A DNA stretch of 15,342 nucleotides from JBBTDV01 sp038042605 (GTDB taxonomy: Bacteria > Bdellovibrionota > UBA1018): NCBI GenBank assembly GCA_964358645.1, contig CAYHPW010000057.1, forward strand, positions 1-15,342, given 5' to 3'. Below, piece by piece: positions 1 through 8,095 of the stretch. A program made the translations under genes and the position numbers. The notes beneath the pieces are model-generated. The model saw only the letters and a list, made by a program, of their open reading frames with translations. It made no database searches and was not told where the DNA came from. Each line of letters opens with the position of its first letter. Position 1 is the first letter of the stretch.

Positions 1-1
1 T

Positions 2-913
2 ATTTTAGGTGAATATTCAGTTTTGGCTGATGGTGCCGCGGTCATTGCCACGGTCGGCCCACGATTCGGCATGCGTGTTTTTCGCAGGGACGCCGAATGC
101 AGCTTTTTTGATGCCGGTCCATTTCATCCCAAAAGTCCAGCTGCGCGCTTGGTGGATTTTGCGATAAGGCAGGATCACGATGTAACGGATCTTGCGTTTG
201 GATTCGAAGATTTTTGCTGCGGAAAGGGAGGTCTTGGCAGTTCAACCGCTCAATTCGCATTGGTTTATCTTGCATTGGCGGGGAAGCTTGGCTGGGAAAC
301 GCGTTGGCAGAAAGTCTGGAAGCTCTATCGTGAATTAGCCGGCAGTTCGGTTTTTGTCCCAAGCGGAGCTGATTTGATCGGCCAGTGGGTTGGCGGCGTG
401 AATGTGGTTGATTTGAACCAGCAGCAGTGTTTTGACGTTTTCCCGGTTTTTGACTGGTCAAGGCTTCTTGTTTTCTCAGCTACCGGACAGCAGGGCCGCA
501 AAGTAGCGACTCATGAGCATCTAAGCGGTCTTGCGAACACTGGCTTTCTATCCGGTCAGTCCGGCCTTTTACGAGATCTTAAGAACCTAACAAACGAAGC
601 GGTTGGTGCTATTAAGAATAATCAACCCATGCGGCTTGGCGAAGTGATGGATGAATATGCTGATAGTTTGTCGGCGGTGAGCCTGGAATCTTCAGAAACG
701 AAAGCCGATCGGGCTGCTCTACGAAACATGTCTGGAGTCATTGGTGTTAAGGGCTGCGGCGCCATGCAGTCGGATGTGTTGCTTGTTTTAATGGGTGCTT
801 CCCAGGACTTTGAGACGAGGAAAAAAGTTGTTGATCTCGCTCTTTCCAGGGGACTGGAGCTTGTTGAAGACAGTCTGACGTTTCAGATGGGTATTTCATG
901 CCAGAAAAATTAG
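2..913 (+). CDS. mvaK2: Phosphomevalonate kinase (GHMP kinase), 5' end cut by window
   Basis: The open frame enters from the left edge with codon 1 at base 2, reading ILGEYSVLADG. This is the conserved GHMP N-terminal motif (GEYaVL), so the few residues before it lie outside the window and the TTG at base 23 is not the start. The ATP-binding motif GKGGLGSSTAQFAL is at about 221-262, and the C-terminal GHMP motif appears as KGCGAMQSDVLLVL near 750-790. The family phosphorylates a small metabolite from ATP. Assignment to phosphomevalonate (mevalonate-5-P to mevalonate-5-PP) rests on the two next genes being clear diphosphomevalonate decarboxylase and mevalonate kinase, leaving this step open. 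The stop overlaps the mvaD start by 16 bases, which suggests translational coupling. The third motif is less glycine-rich than usual, so specificity is inferred, not seen. Confidence 0.75.
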   Translation: MLGEYSVLADGAAVIATVGPRFGMRVFRRDAECSFFDAGPFHPKSPAARLVDFAIRQDHDVTDLAFGFEDFCCGKGGLGSSTAQFALVYLALAGKLGWETRWQKVWKLYRELAGSSVFVPSGADLIGQWVGGVNVVDLNQQQCFDVFPVFDWSRLLVFSATGQQGRKVATHEHLSGLANTGFLSGQSGLLRDLKNLTNEAVGAIKNNQPMRLGEVMDEYADSLSAVSLESSETKADRAALRNMSGVIGVKGCGAMQSDVLLVLMGASQDFETRKKVVDLALSRGLELVEDSLTFQMGISCQKN

Positions 914-1995
914 GCATAATAGCGCGTGCACCATCGAATATCGCGCTTATAAAATACATGGGCAAAAAAGACGCTGGCTTGAACATCCCAGAAAATCCAA
1001 GCATTTCTTTTACGCTTAATGATTTATGTACATGGGTTGAAATCTGCCGCACAAATGGAACAGGCATGCTCCGGCTAGAAGATGGCGCGCCGAGATTCCC
1101 TTCAGGAATGGAATCAGCGCTACCTTGCCACGTTCCAGCCTTGGATGCCACTGATAAGCAAAGGGTCATTGACCATGTCAACAGGGTTATTACTCTGGCG
1201 CCTGATCTGCTTGCCTCGTTTGGATTGCCTGTGCAGGAAAATCTTCGTTCCATGTCTGATTTCGTGGTTAGGACTGCGAATACTTTCCCTGCGTTTTCTG
1301 GAATTGCCTCCAGTGCGTCAAGTTTTGCAGCGCTTACGTTAGCAGGCGTTCTTTCGTGTGTAAGCGACACGGCGATTTTTTTGGATGCTTGGGCTGGCAA
1401 TGATCTTCGCAAGGCTCTTTCAAGATTGTCACGCATGGGTTCCGGCAGTTCATGTAGGTCTTTTTTCGGTCCATGGGTGCTGTGGGATGGGAGTGATGCT
1501 GAAGCTTTTCCAACTGGGATGCCCAAGTTCTGCCATTTTGCATTAGTAGTTTCAGATGAGCGCAAACCTGTGTCTTCGAGCGAGGCGCATAGGTTGGTTA
1601 AATCATCGCCACTTTGGAATGGAAGGCCTGAAAGAGCCATGTCACGGTCGTTAAAAATGAAATCTGCTCTTGAATCAGGAGATGTTAAAACGGTTTCCAG
1701 AGTTTCGTGGCTTGAAGCCTGGGAGATGCACAGCATGTTCCATACTTGCATTGAACCATTTAGTTACTGGCGCTCAGGCACCGTGGCGGCGCTACAATGG
1801 CTTTCACCATTTTTAAAGGAGGGGTCCCCGCCGGTTGTTACGATGGATGCAGGTCCAAATATTCATATTTTTGTCGAAGAGTCGCGCGCAGCGGTTTGGA
1901 GGGATAGGATAATTTCATACCTGGAACTAAGAGCTGCTTTTGGTGAGAAAGAAAAGTTTTTGGAGGACCATGGAGGCGATGGAGCCAGTTTTTAA
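898..1995 (+). CDS. mvaD: Diphosphomevalonate decarboxylase
   Basis: This cytoplasmic enzyme performs the ATP-dependent decarboxylation of mevalonate diphosphate to isopentenyl diphosphate. The family signatures are present in order: APSNIALIKYMGKKD at residues 11-25 with PENPSISFTLNDL following; the phosphate-binding serine loop SGIASSASSFAAL at 134-146; GSGSSCRSFFG at 181-191 with the substrate-contacting Arg187; and DAGPN at 317-321, whose Asp317 is the family's catalytic aspartate. At 365 residues it is slightly longer than typical (about 310-340). The ATG at 898 starts 16 bases before the upstream stop, and the domain begins 10 residues later, so no other start is needed. It is the middle gene of a three-gene mevalonate operon, and its 3' end overlaps the mevalonate kinase start. 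Confidence 0.93.
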   Translation: MPEKLGIIARAPSNIALIKYMGKKDAGLNIPENPSISFTLNDLCTWVEICRTNGTGMLRLEDGAPRFPSGMESALPCHVPALDATDKQRVIDHVNRVITLAPDLLASFGLPVQENLRSMSDFVVRTANTFPAFSGIASSASSFAALTLAGVLSCVSDTAIFLDAWAGNDLRKALSRLSRMGSGSSCRSFFGPWVLWDGSDAEAFPTGMPKFCHFALVVSDERKPVSSSEAHRLVKSSPLWNGRPERAMSRSLKMKSALESGDVKTVSRVSWLEAWEMHSMFHTCIEPFSYWRSGTVAALQWLSPFLKEGSPPVVTMDAGPNIHIFVEESRAAVWRDRIISYLELRAAFGEKEKFLEDHGGDGASF

Positions 1996-2821
1996 TACTA
2001 TTGTGCATGGCAAATGGGTGCTTGCAGGTGAACATGCAGTTCTAAGAGGATATCCTGCTTTGGCCATGCCTTTGAAGCAATTCCACCTAAGTCTTAAGTT
2101 TAAGCCGGAGTTATCCGGTGGTTTAATCGTGACGCCGAATGAAGTTTCGGATGTGATTAAAGCGCTTCTAAGTGATGCTCTTTTTGAGGAAAGCAGATTG
2201 CCGATAGGTGAGCTTCATTTAGAGAGTACGATCCCGATCGGCGCGGGGTTGGGATCTTCAGCAGCCCTGAGTGTGGCGTTGGCAAGATGGCTTTCCGGAA
2301 GCCTCGCACTCGATACTCAGGGGGTTATTGATTTAGCCACCCGACTGGAGCACAGATTCCACGGCCAGAGCAGCGGAATGGATGTGGCATCAGTGATAAG
2401 CGGTGAGCCGATAGTTTTCACTAAAGGGAGTAAGCCCGAGCATATAGGGATAACCAAGATGCCACGGTTTACATTTTATGACAGTGGAAGGCGGGTTCCC
2501 ACAAAACAGTGCGTCTCAAGTGTTGAATCACTTTTTGATACCAACCGTGATTTAGCCCAGTCGCTTGATGAGCGGATGGGACAGGCGACAAATTATGCTG
2601 TCGACGGGCTTATACGTTATAACAACGGGGATGTTAGGGATGGACTTGTATTCATCGCTAGAGCCATGTCGATCTCGCATGAATGTTTTAGCGCTTGGGG
2701 ACTTGTGCCTACAGAAGCCGCGCGTGTGATTAGCGGGGTGCTGGGTGACGGGGCTTTGGCCGCGAAACTTACCGGAGCGGGCGGCGGCGGGATGGTGGTC
2801 GCCCTATGGCCGGAAAGCTGA
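1970..2821 (+). CDS. mvaK1: Mevalonate kinase
   Basis: This GHMP kinase phosphorylates mevalonate to mevalonate-5-phosphate. From the ATG at 1970 the product has 283 residues. The motifs are GKWVLAGEHAVLRGYPAL near the N-terminus (GEH at 20-22), PIGAGLGSSAAL at 89-100 (ATP loop), HGQSSGMD at 131-138 (Asp138 in the place of the family's catalytic Asp; HG-PSG-D is typical of mevalonate kinases), and LTGAGGGGMV near the C-terminus. The frame is open back to TTG 1940, but those residues are not conserved-looking. GGAGG at 1962-1966 lies 3 bases before ATG 1970 and 12 before ATG 1979, so 1979 is an alternative start. The gene overlaps mvaD by 26 (or 17) bases. It is the last gene of the operon, and in pathway order it acts first. 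Confidence 0.9.
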   Translation: MEAMEPVFNTIVHGKWVLAGEHAVLRGYPALAMPLKQFHLSLKFKPELSGGLIVTPNEVSDVIKALLSDALFEESRLPIGELHLESTIPIGAGLGSSAALSVALARWLSGSLALDTQGVIDLATRLEHRFHGQSSGMDVASVISGEPIVFTKGSKPEHIGITKMPRFTFYDSGRRVPTKQCVSSVESLFDTNRDLAQSLDERMGQATNYAVDGLIRYNNGDVRDGLVFIARAMSISHECFSAWGLVPTEAARVISGVLGDGALAAKLTGAGGGGMVVALWPES

Positions 2822-2823
2822 AT

Positions 2824-2843
2824 AAAAGCATGGTAGCTTTTTT
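2824..2843 (+). terminator. Weak possible terminator after the mevalonate operon
   Basis: Just after the mevalonate kinase stop, AAAAGC (2824-2829) can pair with GCTTTT (2836-2841) around a 6-base loop and runs into TTTTTT. The stem is short and AT-rich, so termination would be partial at best. Read-through into rpsU is possible. Confidence 0.3.
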
Positions 2844-2850
2844 GGAATGT

Positions 2851-2880
2851 TCAACATATAAGCAAAAGCAGTTTCATAAT
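2851..2880 (+). promoter_or_regulatory. Candidate sigma-70 promoter for the rpsU-rpoD operon
   Basis: TCAACA (2851-2856) and CATAAT (2875-2880) are separated by 18 bases, matching 4/6 and 5/6 consensus positions. It lies in the only gap before rpsU. The match is modest, and another TATAAG at 2884 has no good -35 partner. Confidence 0.35.
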
Positions 2881-2915
2881 TCATATAAGCATTCTGAAAG
2901 GGGGTGAATTAAATT

Positions 2916-3110
2916 ATGCCAGGAATAATGATCCGTGAAGGAGACTCGTTTGAGGCGGCCTTGAAAAGATTCAAGAAGCAATGTGAAAAAGCTGGCATCC
3001 TTTCAGAGGTCCGCAAACGCGAATCTTACGAAAAACCATCGGTAAAGAGAAAGAAAAAGGACGCAGCAGCCCGAAAACGTGCTGTTAAGAAATCAAGACC
3101 GTGGCGGTAG
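2916..3110 (+). CDS. rpsU: 30S ribosomal protein S21
   Basis: This 64-residue, strongly basic protein has the S21 signature: a short N-terminal part (REGDSFEAALKRFKKQCEKA), the central GILSEVRKRESYEKPS, and a C-terminal lysine/arginine tail. S21 belongs to the small subunit near the 3' end of 16S rRNA and helps initiate translation. Length is typical (about 60-70). A strong Shine-Dalgarno AAAGGGGGTGA lies at 2897-2907 before ATG 2916. As in many proteobacteria it is the first gene of the macromolecular synthesis operon, here followed by yqeY, a glycosylase gene, dnaG and rpoD. Confidence 0.95.
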   Translation: MPGIMIREGDSFEAALKRFKKQCEKAGILSEVRKRESYEKPSVKRKKKDAAARKRAVKKSRPWR

Positions 3111-3145
3111 GCAGGTTGCTGGGGATTTTTGCCAGGAGATTTTAA

Positions 3146-3598
3146 ATGTCTACAATAAAAGAACGTCTTTCTGAACAGATGAAAGGCGCACTCAAATCGG
3201 GCCAGAAGGATCTGTTGTGGTTTTGTCGCAATCTTCACGCGATGGTGAGGAAGAAGGAAATCGACGACAGGGTGGATTTGGATGATGCCGGTGTACAAAA
3301 GATAATAATATCGTCAATAAAACAGAGGCAGGAATCGATTGAGCAATTCCGGAAAGGTTCCAGGGAGGATCTTGCAACGAGGGAAGAGGCGGAATTAAAG
3401 TTCCTTCAGTCGTTCATGCCCGCTCAGATGGCCGAAGATGAAGTGCGCAAGCTCGTCGATTGGGCTGTTTTAGAGAGCAAAGCAAGCAGCGCGAAAGACA
3501 TTGGTAACGTTATGAAGATACTCATGCCAAAGGTGCAGGGCCGGGCCGATGGGAAATTTGTTAACCAGCTTGTACGTGAACGCCTCGGGCAAGGTTAG
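3146..3598 (+). CDS. yqeY: GatB/YqeY domain-containing protein
   Basis: This 150-residue protein has the usual YqeY length and pattern: an N-terminal helix (MSTIKERLSEQMKGALKSGQ), the centre SSIKQRQESIEQFRKGSRED, then EEAELKFLQSFMPAQMAEDEV, and a C-terminal DIGNVMKILMPKVQGRADGK. The fold is the tRNA-binding tail seen in GatB. The free protein is thought to bear on tRNA or amidotransferase function, but its role is not settled. AGGAG at 3134-3138 precedes ATG 3146. Its place between rpsU and dnaG is a frequent arrangement. The 3' end overlaps the next gene by 50 bases (ATG 3549) or 23 bases (GTG 3576). Confidence 0.9.
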   Translation: MSTIKERLSEQMKGALKSGQKDLLWFCRNLHAMVRKKEIDDRVDLDDAGVQKIIISSIKQRQESIEQFRKGSREDLATREEAELKFLQSFMPAQMAEDEVRKLVDWAVLESKASSAKDIGNVMKILMPKVQGRADGKFVNQLVRERLGQG

Positions 3599-4280
3599 CC
3601 GAGTACCTTCAGTTGTTTCGGAAAAGTTTTATACCCGAAACACATTGACAGTAGCCCATGATTTGCTGGGGAAAATCCTGCTCGTTAAGTCTGGTCGCAA
3701 AGAGGCAGGAGTATTTACAGCCGCAAGAATCGTTGAGACGGAGGCATACTGCGGCAATGACCCGGCGTCGCATGCTTCGCGCGGCAGGACTCCAAGAAAC
3801 TCAGTAATGTTCGGCAAGCCGGGGGTGGCGTATGTTTATTTTATTTACGGTATGTATGAAATGTTAAACTTCGTGACGGAGGAGCCAGGGGTGCCTGGTG
3901 CAGTGCTAATACGTTCTGCCGAGCCGTTGGCTGGTGAAGAACTCATGAAAAGGCGCAGGAAGACGAAAACTCTGAGTAAATTGACAAACGGCCCTGGCAA
4001 GCTTTGCAAAGCCATGGGGATAAATATGAGGCACAATAAAAAAAGTCTTCTGGGCCCTGAGGTCATAGTTTGTGACGATGGTTTTAGACCAAAGGATATT
4101 TTTGTGTCTGAAAGGGTCGGTATTTCTGTCGGTAAAGAGAATTTGTGGCGTTTTTTCATGGCTGAAAATCCTTTTATAAGCAGTGTTAAGGAGAATGCCG
4201 GCGGCATGCCTGTGTCAGCGAGTCAGCTGCTAAAAGATAGGTCTGGGTTCGAGTCGCATGGGGATACGGTTTACACCTGA
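3549..4280 (+). CDS. DNA-3-methyladenine glycosylase (AAG/MPG family)
   Basis: This monofunctional DNA glycosylase flips out and cleaves alkylated purines (3-methyladenine, hypoxanthine). The family blocks are all present: LTVAHDLLGKILL at 33-45; RIVETEAYCGNDPASH at 60-75 with the catalytic Glu65, Tyr67 and His75 of the pocket; TPRNSVMFGKPGVAYVYFIYGMYEMLN at 81-107; and LTNGPGKLCKAMGI at 145-158. Length is 243 against roughly 190-210 in most bacteria. About 35 extra C-terminal residues after the WRFFMAENPF ending overlap the dnaG start. ATG 3549 has AGGG 8 bases upstream; GTG 3576 is an alternative that still keeps all conserved blocks. The gene sits inside the rpsU-dnaG-rpoD operon, overlapping genes on both sides, so it should be co-expressed with the primase and sigma factor. 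An internal repair gene here is uncommon to my knowledge. Confidence 0.93.
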   Translation: MGNLLTSLYVNASGKVSRVPSVVSEKFYTRNTLTVAHDLLGKILLVKSGRKEAGVFTAARIVETEAYCGNDPASHASRGRTPRNSVMFGKPGVAYVYFIYGMYEMLNFVTEEPGVPGAVLIRSAEPLAGEELMKRRRKTKTLSKLTNGPGKLCKAMGINMRHNKKSLLGPEVIVCDDGFRPKDIFVSERVGISVGKENLWRFFMAENPFISSVKENAGGMPVSASQLLKDRSGFESHGDTVYT

Positions 4281-6183
4281 GTTGTTAAAAAAAATCAGGG
4301 ACTCAGTGAACCTGATTGATGTGGTGGGCGCGCATGTCGTGCTTCGCAAGGCTGGGTCAAACCATGTCGGGCTGTGCCCATTTCATTCAGAACGCACGCC
4401 TTCATTCAGCGTCAGCGAAACAAAGCAGCTTTATTATTGTCACGGCTGCGGCTGCGGTGGGGACCTGTTTAGATTTGTCATGGACGCACATGGCACGAGT
4501 TTTAGCGAGGCTGTGATGGAACTCGCTGAAATGGCTGGCATCAAGCTTTCACAGGAGCGTGGAGCGTCCGGCGGCGATACCGGTCAGCAGACGCAAGATA
4601 TTAAGAATATCGAGATCCGTGAAAAATCCGTAATCGCATACAAGCTTAACCGTTTCGTGGCCACTTATTATAATCAGCTTTTATACAAGAATTCTGTAAT
4701 GAAAGATTATGTCCGCAAACGGGGCTGTAGTGACGATATAATTCGTTCGTTTTATATGGGGGCGGCTACCGGAGCATGGGATGGCTTGGTTTCATATCTG
4801 GGCGCTAAAAAGGCGCCAGTAAAACTAGCCATCGAGCTCGGTTTGATCAGGTCTTCCCAGAAGGGGATGTTCGATCTTTTCCGTAACAGGGTAATTTTCC
4901 CGATAATTAATACGCGCGGTAAAATAGTGGGTTTTGGCGGCAGGTCTGTCCCTCCAGCTTTAGCTGGCGAAACACCATCAGGTGGCGGTGATCCTAAATA
5001 TATGAATTCCACCGAGTCATGGCTGTTTCATAAGAGCAAGGTGGTTTTTGGGCTCTTCCAGGCCCAGAAGTATATTCGCGAACGAGATGAAGCGGTTGTC
5101 GTCGAAGGTTATTTTGATGTTATTGCCATGCACGCCGCAGGTTTTCAAAATGTTGTTTCAACTTGTGGAACAGCGATTACACGTGAACACCTGCTTTTAT
5201 TGAGGAGATTCGCCAATAAAGTAGTCCTGCTGTTTGACGGAGACAAGGCGGGTTTGGCGGCCACCCAAAGAGCCATGGAGCTTGGTCTTGAGGAAGGGGT
5301 TGTCTTATATGGGGCTTCTGTTCCAAGCGGGATGGATCCGGATGAGGTTCTTTTTGATCAACAAAGTGGGGAGCTCTTGTCAGGCGGTAAACAGCAAATG
5401 ACAGAGATATTGGAGCACTCTAAGCCTATTCTCGATGAACGGATAGAAGAAGCAATTAACCGCGCCGGCAACGGGACTGAAGAGCGGGCCTCGGCAATAA
5501 AGCAAATTGGGAACTGGCTTGGAAAGCTCAAGGATCCAGTTGGAAGTGAAGTAAGAGTACAGTTCGTCAGGGATAAGCTTGGCGTTTCTGCGCCTCTTAT
5601 GGCGGAAGCTATTCAAATATTTGCAAAACAGCAAAATAGACCTGGCAAAACGCAAAAGCCTGTTAAGACAACTAGTGATCCAGTGGTCAGTAGATTGGAA
5701 AAATGGGAGTATGTTCTTTTACGTGGTGTTGTTCTTGGTGGAGAATATTGGGATATCCTGCGAAAGTTCAGTGTTAATTTGCCTCCCAATTTGACACCTG
5801 GCGATCTTTTTTACTATCCACCTGCAGCGAAGTTTGTACGGACACTTTTAATTGATTTTTCCAAGCGATGTCATGAAGATGTATTACATACAATATTTGC
5901 AGAGTGTGTTGATCAGCAAATAGGAGCTATTATTGCCAAGGCGTCGCTGGAACCAAAAGAGAAGATGTTTTCAGATGTTATGATCGTGGAATTTAAAACT
6001 GCATTAGAAACTGGGCAAGCACGGGCTTGGGTACGTTTTTCGCACCAGATCAAGGCAGACATAACCAAGGCAGAAGCTAACAAGGACGCACAGTTAGAGG
6101 TGAGTTTAAAAAAAGAATACCTTGACGTTCAGCGTAAAATAAAGGAGTTTAACAGTTCTTATGACAAAAATCAGGGAGCATAG
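4258..6183 (+). CDS. dnaG: DNA primase
   Basis: DnaG makes the RNA primers for chromosome replication. The N-terminal CHC2 zinc finger is seen at Cys40, His43, Cys61 and Cys64 (LCPFH ... YYCHGC), followed by CGGDLFRFVM. The TOPRIM catalytic core has EGYFDVIAMH with Glu283 and LFDGDKAG with Asp327 and Asp329, preceded by PKYMNSTESWLFHKSKVVFGL. The C-terminal region (about residues 440-641), which should bind the DnaB helicase, is divergent and mainly helical by eye. Length (641) is normal. ATG 4258 overlaps the glycosylase stop by 23 bases. No strong Shine-Dalgarno is visible, so translation probably depends on coupling. The 3' end overlaps rpoD by 23 bases. Confidence 0.96.
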   Translation: MGIRFTPELLKKIRDSVNLIDVVGAHVVLRKAGSNHVGLCPFHSERTPSFSVSETKQLYYCHGCGCGGDLFRFVMDAHGTSFSEAVMELAEMAGIKLSQERGASGGDTGQQTQDIKNIEIREKSVIAYKLNRFVATYYNQLLYKNSVMKDYVRKRGCSDDIIRSFYMGAATGAWDGLVSYLGAKKAPVKLAIELGLIRSSQKGMFDLFRNRVIFPIINTRGKIVGFGGRSVPPALAGETPSGGGDPKYMNSTESWLFHKSKVVFGLFQAQKYIRERDEAVVVEGYFDVIAMHAAGFQNVVSTCGTAITREHLLLLRRFANKVVLLFDGDKAGLAATQRAMELGLEEGVVLYGASVPSGMDPDEVLFDQQSGELLSGGKQQMTEILEHSKPILDERIEEAINRAGNGTEERASAIKQIGNWLGKLKDPVGSEVRVQFVRDKLGVSAPLMAEAIQIFAKQQNRPGKTQKPVKTTSDPVVSRLEKWEYVLLRGVVLGGEYWDILRKFSVNLPPNLTPGDLFYYPPAAKFVRTLLIDFSKRCHEDVLHTIFAECVDQQIGAIIAKASLEPKEKMFSDVMIVEFKTALETGQARAWVRFSHQIKADITKAEANKDAQLEVSLKKEYLDVQRKIKEFNSSYDKNQGA

Positions 6184-8020
6184 CCCAGCTTTGGAAAAAG
6201 CTGAGAGCGGAGCCGTTGCGCTTAACAAGAGCAAAGAGATTAAGAAGCTGCTGGATCTCGGGGTTCAGCGTGGATTTCTCACCTATGTGGAAGTCAATGA
6301 ATTATTGCCTTTGGAGGTAATCCTTCCCAACGCTGTTGATGAGATAATGAATCTCCTGGTTGAGAATGAAATAGAAGTCATAGATTCCGCAAAAAAACCA
6401 AAAGAGACCGAAGACGATGAGGAAGGTGCTGATGAAGCTCCGCTGGTGGTTACAGCTGCCGCAACCACTGCCGAAGCGGAGGCGGAAGAGCCTGTTGCGG
6501 CCACAGCCGCAGTTGCAGAATACGCCAAAGGGGCGGATCCGGTTAAACTTTATCTGAAAAAAATGGGTAGCGTTTCACTACTCACCCGCGAAGGCGAAGT
6601 GGAAATAGCCAAGCGTATTGAAGAAGGTGAGATAGAGATTCTTAGAGCGCTTTTGGCTTCGAAGCTTGGCACTTTGGCCATAGTTGATTTGGGTGAGAGG
6701 CTTGAGACGGGGCGGACCAAGATCAAGGATGTCATAAGGGGTGTTGATGAAGAAGTTTCGATAGAAGATGAAAAGGCCTATTTGACCAAGGTGCTTTCGG
6801 CTATTTCTAAAGTCAAAGCCTTAGTAAATTCTCAAGAGAAGCTTGATGAGAAGGCTTACGACAACGAAGGTAAGAAGCTCGGCAACAAGAAGAAAGAAGA
6901 ACTGCAGAAGGAACTCTTAAAGCGCGAGCGCCACGTTGAGATGGCTTTCCGTAATATAGCTTTCAACAGAAAAACGATTAACCAGTTGTCCGCTAAGATC
7001 AAGGGGTATTGGTTTAGGGGCAAGGAATTGCTAGATGAGAGAAGGAAAATTTACAACTTCCTTGGTGTCAAGGACCACAAGGAGATGCGCGAGCTTGCGC
7101 GCGAATTCAGGAAAGGTCCAGAGACTCATCATGGTCTTTGCAAACGATATGACGTGAGTGAGGCAAAACTTACGCAACTTATTCAAACAGAAGAAGATAT
7201 ACTTAAGAAAATATTACGACTTGAGGAGGAAGCTGGGATTTCGACCGAGGAGCTAAAGCGTATACACGACACGCTTACCGTCGGTGAACGCAAGGCTGAC
7301 CAGGCCAAGAGCGAACTTGTTGAAGCCAACCTAAGATTAGTCGTATCCATCGCAAAAAAATATACGAACCGCGGACTTCAGTTCCTCGATCTTATTCAGG
7401 AGGGGAACATCGGTCTTATGAAGGCGGTCGACAAATTCGAGTACAGGCGCGGTTACAAATTTTCGACTTATGCTACGTGGTGGATCAGGCAGGCCATAAC
7501 CAGGGCGATCGCCGATCAGGCGAGGACGATCCGTATCCCGGTTCACATGATTGAAACGATAAACAAGCTGATCCGTACTTCGCGTTTGCTAGTCCAGCAG
7601 TTGGGACGTGAACCCACACCTGAAGAAATCGCGGTTAAGATGGAACTACCGGTTGATAAGGTTAGGAAGGTTTTGAAGATCGCAAAAGAACCTATCTCGC
7701 TTGAGACCCCGATAGGCGAGGAAGAAGATTCTTACCTCGGGGATTTTATAGAAGACAAAAAGATCATCAATCCTTCAGAGGCGGTTGTTAATATCAACCT
7801 TTCAGAGCAGACCAGGAAGGTTCTTGCCACGCTCACGCCACGTGAGGAGAAAGTGCTTCGCATGCGCTTCGGGATTGGCGAGAAATCTGATCATACACTC
7901 GAGGAAGTGGGGCAGGATTTCTTCGTCACGCGCGAAAGAATACGGCAGATCGAGGCAAAGGCTTTGAGAAAATTAAGGCATCCGTCGCGAGCGAAGCTTC
8001 TTAAAGCTTTTGTTGACTGA
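6161..8020 (+). CDS. rpoD: RNA polymerase primary sigma factor (sigma-70)
   Basis: RpoD gives core RNA polymerase its housekeeping promoter recognition. Region 1.1 lies at about residues 20-75. It is followed by an acidic, Ala/Glu-rich linker (about 80-125). Region 1.2 follows (DPVKLYLKKMGSVSLLTREGE), then a long non-conserved segment typical of primary factors. Region 2 is at about 385-460: LRLVVSIAKKYTNRGLQFLDL, the FSTYATWWIRQAI melting/-10 element, and the ARTIRIPVHM helix. Region 4 is at about 549-619, with the -35 helix-turn-helix LEEVGQDFFVTRERIRQIEA and a LRHPSR ending. ATG 6161 overlaps the dnaG stop by 23 bases. AAGGAG at 6142-6147 is 13 bases upstream, slightly far. It is the last gene of the operon. 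Confidence 0.97.
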   Translation: MTKIREHSPALEKAESGAVALNKSKEIKKLLDLGVQRGFLTYVEVNELLPLEVILPNAVDEIMNLLVENEIEVIDSAKKPKETEDDEEGADEAPLVVTAAATTAEAEAEEPVAATAAVAEYAKGADPVKLYLKKMGSVSLLTREGEVEIAKRIEEGEIEILRALLASKLGTLAIVDLGERLETGRTKIKDVIRGVDEEVSIEDEKAYLTKVLSAISKVKALVNSQEKLDEKAYDNEGKKLGNKKKEELQKELLKRERHVEMAFRNIAFNRKTINQLSAKIKGYWFRGKELLDERRKIYNFLGVKDHKEMRELAREFRKGPETHHGLCKRYDVSEAKLTQLIQTEEDILKKILRLEEEAGISTEELKRIHDTLTVGERKADQAKSELVEANLRLVVSIAKKYTNRGLQFLDLIQEGNIGLMKAVDKFEYRRGYKFSTYATWWIRQAITRAIADQARTIRIPVHMIETINKLIRTSRLLVQQLGREPTPEEIAVKMELPVDKVRKVLKIAKEPISLETPIGEEEDSYLGDFIEDKKIINPSEAVVNINLSEQTRKVLATLTPREEKVLRMRFGIGEKSDHTLEEVGQDFFVTRERIRQIEAKALRKLRHPSRAKLLKAFVD

Positions 8021-8049
8021 ACTTTTACTGTCAATTCTGTGACATCACT

Positions 8050-8067
8050 GTAGCTCTGTTGAGCTAC
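8050..8067 (+). terminator. Perfect short hairpin after rpoD, no U-tract
   Basis: GTAGCTC (8050-8056) and GAGCTAC (8061-8067) form a 7-bp perfect stem with a TGTT loop, 29 bases after the rpoD stop. No run of T follows, so it is not a classic intrinsic terminator. It could protect the mRNA 3' end or act bidirectionally. Confidence 0.3.
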
Positions 8068-8095
8068 TATCAGCCCTGACCTATGCAATGTACAC

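Noticed and set aside
42..461. Minus-strand open frame of 139 codons opposite the phosphomevalonate kinase
   Set aside because: It is antisense to a clearly conserved kinase, with no ribosome site and low-complexity, implausible protein.
747..1751. Minus-strand open frame of 334 codons opposite mvaD
   Set aside because: Long but antisense to a gene with all family motifs. Its own product shows no recognisable domain.
7994..8011. AAGCTT-CTTA-AAGCTT hairpin followed by TT at the end of rpoD
   Set aside because: It lies inside the conserved coding end of rpoD with only a short T run; a coincidence of codons for KLLKAF.
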